A DNA stretch of 64,000 nt, from NCBI GenBank assembly GCA_023213395.1, contig CM041465.1:188487741-188551740 (forward strand), given 5' to 3'. Positions within the stretch are counted from its first letter, which is position 1. Each line of letters begins with the position of its first letter. Origin of the DNA: Cycas panzhihuaensis. Lineage: Eukaryota > Cycadophyta. Positions 58,440 to 64,000 of this stretch are shown here, piece by piece. The notes under the pieces were generated by a model. That model was not told the origin of the DNA and did not search any database. It worked only from the letters and a program-made list of their open reading frames with translations. The position numbers were made by a program, and so were the translations under genes.

Positions 58440-59060
58440 AATATTCTTGAAGTCAAAATACCTCCTATATAAGAATTAGAACTAAAGGAGGCTAGGTTTT
58501 AACCTACTTACAATGTGTAAGGTCCTAAAAAAATAATGAAAAATAATACTAGAGGAGGCCATGAAGACATGCCTTTGATGACTAATGACCCATTAAGCTT
58601 AGGAAGGATCTTGAATTATTCTCTTAATAAGGCATGGGATATTTGCCCTAGGCTCATAGGAGATGGTATCATATTTGAAGAGTGCCATTTGGAGCAATTT
58701 TCTCTTATGCATAAAAAATTAATATCATAGAGATTGATGTGACTATTTGACTATTTATCCATTCTTTTAAGGGGAGGGTAGCTAATTGGTTTGAAACTCC
58801 ATCTTATAGATCAATAAAAAATTAGTAGACTTTTATGACAGCATTTAAACCCAAATATTTTAGTACTAAATCAAATGCCATGTCCACTAAAGAGCTATCT
58901 AATATCTAAAAAGGTCATGGGAAAAAAGTGGTAGCCTTTATTGAGTGTTATAAAATCAATGGACTTGATCCCTCTATGAACTAACTATCTATTAGAAGTG
59001 GCCCTTTCATGAAGTATAAATGGATAAGGATATTATTTTAAGACCATGGTGGATTATTCA
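58440..59060 (+). pseudogene. Gypsy gag fragment right of element C
   Basis: The plus-strand translation gives LNYSLNKAWDICPRLIGDG (in a 64-codon frame at 58536-58730), then GRVANWFETPSYRSIKNW, FMTAFKPKYFS, STKELSNIQKG and KKVVAFIECYK. This fits the gag pattern (A--WF--lp--si-sW--l---F---F ... l--i-Q---Es---yi-ry). It is probably part of the DNA into which C was inserted. No partner genes are visible nearby. Confidence 0.55.
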
Positions 59061-59257
59061 TTTTGGTTATGTGGCTATTTGAAGGCATTCATAGGCAACA
59101 AAAATTACTAGAGGAGCCCTTACCTTGAACATGACCTTCATTTCATTATTTATTATTAGTTGTATAATATTATTCTTACTTATTTGATATAGTTTTTATA
59201 TTCTTTAATAAAAATAGTTATTTACACTCTATGACAAACCCCTTGGGCTATAATAAG

Positions 59258-59270
59258 TGGTATCAGAACC
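59258..59270 (+). promoter_or_regulatory. Element E primer-binding site (initiator tRNA-Met)
   Basis: TGGTATCAGAACC: one G-to-A change from the complement of initiator tRNA-Met. Confidence 0.75.
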
Positions 59271-59376
59271 ATTTCATTCTAGGGAACTCAACAATCTAAA
59301 AATAAATAAAAGGAAAGAAAGAATAATTAAGGGACCCAATTGCACACGTGACCTAGGGTGCAAAAGGCTATATAAT

Positions 59377-60036
59377 CACTAGTACAAGTATGTGGAATAT
59401 TGTTATGTATTAACAAAAACATGTTCATTAAGTAAGGAGGCATCATTGATGTGACCATAGTAAAAATTCTCTATATCATTACCTTATAAGTATGTGATAA
59501 TCCATTTTGATTTAAGTGGCAAAGTCTAAACTTTATAATGGCATGTCGATATGTATTAACTAGTAATTTTATTATGGGTGCCTTAAATTAACCCTTGAAT
59601 AAAAGAATTGTCATCATAGAGAAATCATATTAAAGCTATCTTCATGCAGAGTCATGCAGAATATATACCAAAGTCAAGTGGAAGCCAAAAGTTGTTAACT
59701 AGTTAAGCACTAGTACAAGCATGTGGAATATTATTGTGTATTAACCAAAAAGATATCCATTAAGTAAGGAGGCATCATTGATATAGCCATAGTGAAAATT
59801 CTCTATATTATTTCCTTATAAGGGTGGGGTGATCCATTTTATTCGAGTGGTAAAGTATAAACTTTATAATGTCATGTTAATATATTTTAGCTAGTAGTTT
59901 TATTATGGGTTCCTTAAATTAACCCTTAACTAAAAGAATTATCATCATAAAGAAAGCATATTAAATTTATCTCCACATAGAGTAATGTAAGGTGTAGACC
60001 AAAGTTAAGTGGAAGCCAAAAATTGTTAACTATTAA
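59377..60036. repeat. 331-base tandem duplication in the leader of E
   Basis: Two units, 59377-59707 and 59708-60036, each starting CACTAGTACAAG and ending in GTGGAAGCCAAAA followed by TTGTTAACTA, about 85-88 percent identical by eye. They lie between the PBS and gag. The remaining 0.5 kb up to gag holds no gene that I can see. Confidence 0.9.
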
Positions 60037-60596
60037 AATCTATACATTTCTCTCAAAATTTTTATTTTCTAAAGTCTAAAGAGATAATAAACTAGATTAC
60101 AGATATATCCAAGTCTACCCTTTTTGGAAAAACTAGGGATATACGCATAAGTCCTTTCAACTAGGAGTATTTGTTTAAAGGCACTAAGTTATTTTCTTAG
60201 CCCATCATCTTTCAAAGGATACCTATTTATGCTTAATCTATGATATCTTCTTATTGGAGTGTTGGAAAATAGTGACATCTATTTTGTTGGTTTCAATATT
60301 TGAACACCATTTAAAGGAGTATATATATGACTTATTTTAGATCCTTATAGTTGAATAAATTAATACTAGAAGTCAAGTGTAATTATTTTAGAGTGCTCAA
60401 TGAAAGCTAGCTATCAAATTTGTAATGATTAAAATTTGTCCATCTAATTAATAATTTCAATAATCTTATTCTTTTAGTTCCACAATTTCTTTTGTAATAA
60501 AAGAATCATATTAAAAATATTATAGTGCTCTATTATATGATGAATACTAAAAAACAAGGGGAAACTTCCACTTGAAGAGCATAAAGTACTCTCTTG

Positions 60597-61660
60597 ACTC
60601 AAGGAAACATGGCTCAAAGAATTAAGGAACTTACTAAATAAGTTAAGGATCTCCAATAGTATGCACATATCATGATATCACTATATAGGATTTGATAAAA
60701 ACACTATAAGATTTTATAAATAAATTGACTCAAGGCATGTTCTATCTAATAGAGGACATGGGTAAGGTCCTATATATTAAAAGGGAAGAAGACACATCAT
60801 GGTGAGAACATCAAGAAATTAAGGGGGAAATACCATCAAAACATCCCAAGGGAATATAAGTCTTAATAATTAAAAATATAAAGGTCCAGTTAGAAGTTTT
60901 TTATCCTAATAAAGGCTAGGAGGTGTGGGCATGGTTAATAAATATACTAACTTATTTCAACATTCACCCATGCTTTAATTGATAAAAGGTTTTTTTTGCA
61001 TCCGTACATTTCAATAACTATGCAGTATATTAGTTTACTTGGTGGCATAAGGATTATAAGAATACCATAATTTTCAACTAGAGCTTATTTAATATTGTAA
61101 TTTGCAAGCAATACAAAGATACTTGGGATAAATATTACCACTCTAGAGCTTATCACCTCTGGTAGCTAGAAATTATCCAATAATATATAAAGAAATTCTA
61201 AAACTTATAGAGCAAGCTATCCAACAATATATATGAGAACCTACTATTAGAAACATGTCTTGGAGGACTCAAACCAAATGTCCACTATAGGCTAAAAGTA
61301 TTAAGGGTTATAAATATCTATTAAGTAATGTTAATAACTAGGAATTTTGTGACTAAATTAAACTCAAATAAATGATATGATTCTAATATTAGAAATAACT
61401 TCAGACCCTAACCAATAACCCCAATAATGAGCTTATTTTAGAAACCATAAGGTCTATCTACTATTTCTAGGTTAAACACCTTAAAAGGGGAACATGATTC
61501 TAATGTAATGAAAATTTGAGTAAGGATCACTAATCTTTTGCTAGGGATACTCAAAAGAAATTATACATGTTGGAGAATGAGTAACTAATAACTAAAGAAC
61601 TATTGGAGGAACCTACTATGGAGGATGAATAAATCACAAAATAATTAGCATTAGAAGATG
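60597..61660 (+). pseudogene. Gag of element E
   Basis: Starts near NMAQRIKELTKQVKDLQQ (coiled-coil-like, with stops). The capsid region reads FYPNKGQEVWAWLINILTYF, FFASVHFNNYAVYQFTWWHK, KYYHSRAYHLWQLEIIQQYI and LLLETCLGGLKPNVHYRL, and near 61490-61545 CNENLSKDH is left of the zinc knuckle, its other Cys codons now stops. A short LYMLENE motif follows, as in related gag proteins. Confidence 0.65.
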
Positions 61661-61724
61661 AAGTTAATAACCTTTAGGTAAAAATTTTATTGTAGGTAAT
61701 AGCATATATTTTGGCATCACCGTA

Positions 61725-62142
61725 AACATTATGTCTAATAGGGACAATAAAGAATGTAAAGATAATTATCTTAATTGATGGAGGAAACATTCATAATTTT
61801 ATTAATTGAAGGATAACTAAGTAATAAGAACTTTAAATAACCCCACTAAAGTAATTCTAAGTAGTTATAACTAGTGGGAAGATAATACCATATGGGAGAT
61901 TTTCTCAAAAGATTTCTTTAACAATGCATGAATATACATTATAATTTATAATGTTCACTATACCTATAGGTGATGTTGATATAGTTTTAGGGGTTCAATG
62001 GTTACAAATCCTAAGATCAATCATGATAAACTATAATAAGGTATTTATGAAGTTCTGGAGAAAAGGGAAGAAATATGTATTACAAGCTTTATCGTCACCC
62101 CTAAATCAAGAGATCTCTTCATATCAAATGGAGAAATTTTGA
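61725..62142 (+). pseudogene. Retropepsin of element E
   Basis: LIGTIKNVKIIILIDGGNIH carries the active-site Asp (DGG for the usual DSG), followed by NFIN. The frame 61951-62142 gives FTIPIGDVDIVLGVQWLQIL and KGKKYVLQAL, the typical C-terminal half. One stop and a frame change lie between. Confidence 0.8.
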
Positions 62143-62279
62143 TAAAAGGAGCTTTAAGGTATGTACTTAATTATTTTTCAATCATAGTGATAGAAAAATA
62201 AGATATCTCTTTAGAGATGAGTACACTAATATAGGAATATAACAAAGTTCATGAAGAGTTACCAAAGGAGTTATTGCTT

Positions 62280-62760
62280 AATAGAGGACTGAAGAATGAC
62301 ATTAAGCTTCAACTCAATATGAACCCAATTAATGTTTAGCCATACCAACACCCACATCATCATAAGACTATCATGGAAAAGCTAACTTGGGAGCTATTAG
62401 ATGAGGAAAAATAATAGCTAGAAAATGTCCTTTCATAGAAATAGTCATTATGGTTCTAAAAATAGGTGGATCTTATAGAATGTATGTTGATTATAGTCCT
62501 CTTAATAAGGATACTATAGAAAATCAATTTCTATACTATGAATTAAAGGTCATACCGTTTAGACTAATAAATATGCTAATGAAATTTCAAGCTACTATGA
62601 ATAAGGTACCGCATCCTTATCTCAGGAAATTCATCTTACTCTTTTTTAATGATATTCTAATTTATAGTAAGGCTTGGATAAGCACCTAGAACATGTCATA
62701 CAAGTAATCCAAACATTATGAGATAATTTTCTATTCTCTAATAAGGTAATGCACACATTC
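62280..62760 (+). pseudogene. Reverse transcriptase of element E, internally deleted
   Basis: The frame 62450-62689 reads GGSYRMYVDYSPLNKDTIEN, QFLYYE, then directly LKVIPFRLINMLMKFQATMN, HPYLRKFILLFFNDILIYSK. The stretch with the first catalytic Asp (family: F-kLDL-sGYHQi) is missing between YYE and LKVIPF, and the catalytic FDD box is FND. Before it, YQHPHHHKTIMEK is the usual RT entry. Two separate lesions make the enzyme dead. Confidence 0.85.
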
Positions 62761-63054
62761 AAGGTAGAAGAAGTAGAACACTAGAGTCATGCAATAACCT
62801 AAGAAGGTGTGAAAATAGATCCAAGTAATATTAAAATGACCTAGTCCCAAAACTATATCAAAATTAAAAGGCTTTCTAGGAGCATTAAGATTCTACAAGA
62901 GATTCACTAAGGGATATTGATGTATAATAACACTCCTTTAGATTCAACAAAAAGGATGCTTTGAAATGGAATGAGTAAGCAGACAAATCATTTAATGATC
63001 TTAAGAATTTAATAACTACCCCATTATAATGTTAAATTTCAAACAATAGTTTAT

Positions 63055-63420
63055 TATGGAGTATGATGCCTCTGGAGATGGATTAGGGGATATAATAATA
63101 TAAAATGATTGACCCATTACATAAGAAAGTCATAAGTTTAAAGGAAAGGAGAAATCATGCCATATCTATAAAAAAGAAATGCTAATTATTATTTGAATAA
63201 TTATAAAAGGGTATCAACACTTAATTGACAACAAATTGATAATCAAGATTAATCATGATATCCTTAAGTACTCCAAAATACAACCATACTTTTCAAAGTA
63301 ATAACAAAAATGAGTCAACAAGTTACAAGATTTTAATTTTAAATAGTTTATAAAAGGGGAAAATAAAATGTGGTCACAGATGCTCTATCTAGTAGAGATG
63401 AGGATATCACTTTTTAAGCT
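63055..63420 (+). pseudogene. RNase H of element E
   Basis: EYDASGDGLGDIIIQ matches the first motif (family: TDAS--giGavL-Q). Then come LIDNKLIIKINHD (TDQ altered), WVNKLQDFNFKQFIKG (with stops) and NVVTDALSSRDED, the standard end of the domain. Confidence 0.75.
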
Positions 63421-63539
63421 ATGTCTATGTTAGGTTTTATATGGATCACTTAGGTACAATAAGAAAATGCATTAGACCCACATACATATAAGATCATTTA
63501 ACAAGTCAAGAACTCTTTAAATTAAAATAAAAAGTTCAA

Positions 63540-63945
63540 GTGGAAAAATGACATCTTATAACATAAGGATTGAATCTATATTTCTCCCACTTCAACATTA
63601 AAAAATGCAATCCTTTAAGGGTGTTATTCTACCCTCATGGCTGGTCATATAGTGATAGATAAAACTTATAGAAATATTAAATAATTATTCTTTTAGAATA
63701 ATTTTAAAAGATATATACATTAGTATGTGATAGAATATAATACCTACCAAAAGAACAAATCTAAAATAATCAAGATGCCATGCCTTCTTTACCCACTACA
63801 TATTCCTAAAAGAAAATGGGAAGATATATCTATGGATTTCATCATAGGCTTATTATATTTGAATGGTAAGAATTTGATATTTTTGATTATTAATAAGCTT
63901 ATGAAATACACTTATTTTAGAGGAATACTAAATGTAAATGAGTAG
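63540..63945 (+). pseudogene. Integrase of element E, start only
   Basis: HSTLMAGH-like zinc-binding remnant near 63630 (TLMAGHIVIDKTYRNI). Then YVIEYNTYQKNKSK, where both Cys of the CxxC pair are Tyr (TGT to TAT), and LHIPKRKWEDISMDFIIGLL with the first catalytic Asp. The frame ends at 63945, and the last 55 bases of the window add nothing. Confidence 0.8.
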
Positions 63946-64000
63946 GGAGAGAGGATGAACAAACTCAACTCAACAACGAACATCTTAGGCATAGGGGGAC

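Larger units (their letters stand above)
59258..64000 (+). mobile_element. Element E: gypsy retrotransposon, cut by the window end
   Basis: A PBS, gag, protease, RT, RNase H and integrase follow in order on the plus strand. The protease ending DIVLGVQWLQIL and the gag style fit chromovirus-like plant gypsy elements. The 5' LTR should lie left of 59258 but I could not delimit it, and the 3' end is outside the window. All genes are broken. Confidence 0.75.

Noticed and set aside
58536-58730. 64-codon frame as a small host gene
   Set aside because: The sequence continues, past stops, into a gag-like pattern; it is a retrotransposon fragment.

Overview
The window is plant nuclear DNA made almost entirely of nested, decayed LTR retrotransposons; I found no host gene, tRNA, rRNA or CRISPR. 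The evidence for a plant is Ty3/gypsy elements of Tat type (with an archaeal-type RNase H and a plant mobile domain gene), chromovirus-like gypsy elements, Ty1/copia elements primed by initiator tRNA-Met (TGGTATCAGAGC), and long (TA)n tracts. The depth of nesting and the heavy C-to-T decay suggest a large, heavily methylated seed-plant genome. The species cannot be read from the sequence.

Layout. The outer frame is an old Tat-like element (called C) on the minus strand, LTR to LTR at 1836-58421. Its left (3') LTR is split by a second, GC-richer Tat-like element (A, 2093-20055, minus strand). Internal C sequence is then split by a deleted gypsy element lacking reverse transcriptase (B, 24470-29185, plus strand), a young copia element (D, 35834-43504, minus strand, perfect ATTAT target duplication), and copia debris (F, about 49965-55489, plus strand). 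Right of C lie a gag fragment and another gypsy element (E, about 59258 to the window end, plus strand). Hand-estimated LTR divergence agrees with the nesting: C about 20 percent, A about 13-14 percent, D about 5 percent.

Element A reads, on the minus strand: 5' LTR, PBS, gag, protease, RT, RNase H, integrase, a long 3' module, PPT, 3' LTR. The 3' module is the most interesting part. It holds a plant mobile domain gene on the opposite (plus) strand, preceded by a good TATA box, and beyond it a second RNase H with all four catalytic acidic residues, back on the element's own strand. Element C keeps the antisense mobile-domain gene and its TATA box but lacks the second RNase H at the matching place.

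Nothing here is likely to be an active autonomous element. D is closest, with only a few in-frame stops. Elsewhere stops mostly replace Gln or Trp codons, and active-site changes are mostly G-to-A, as expected from methylcytosine deamination. Long simple repeats (246-545, 23101-23750, 34723-34818) and several tandem duplications make up much of the rest.
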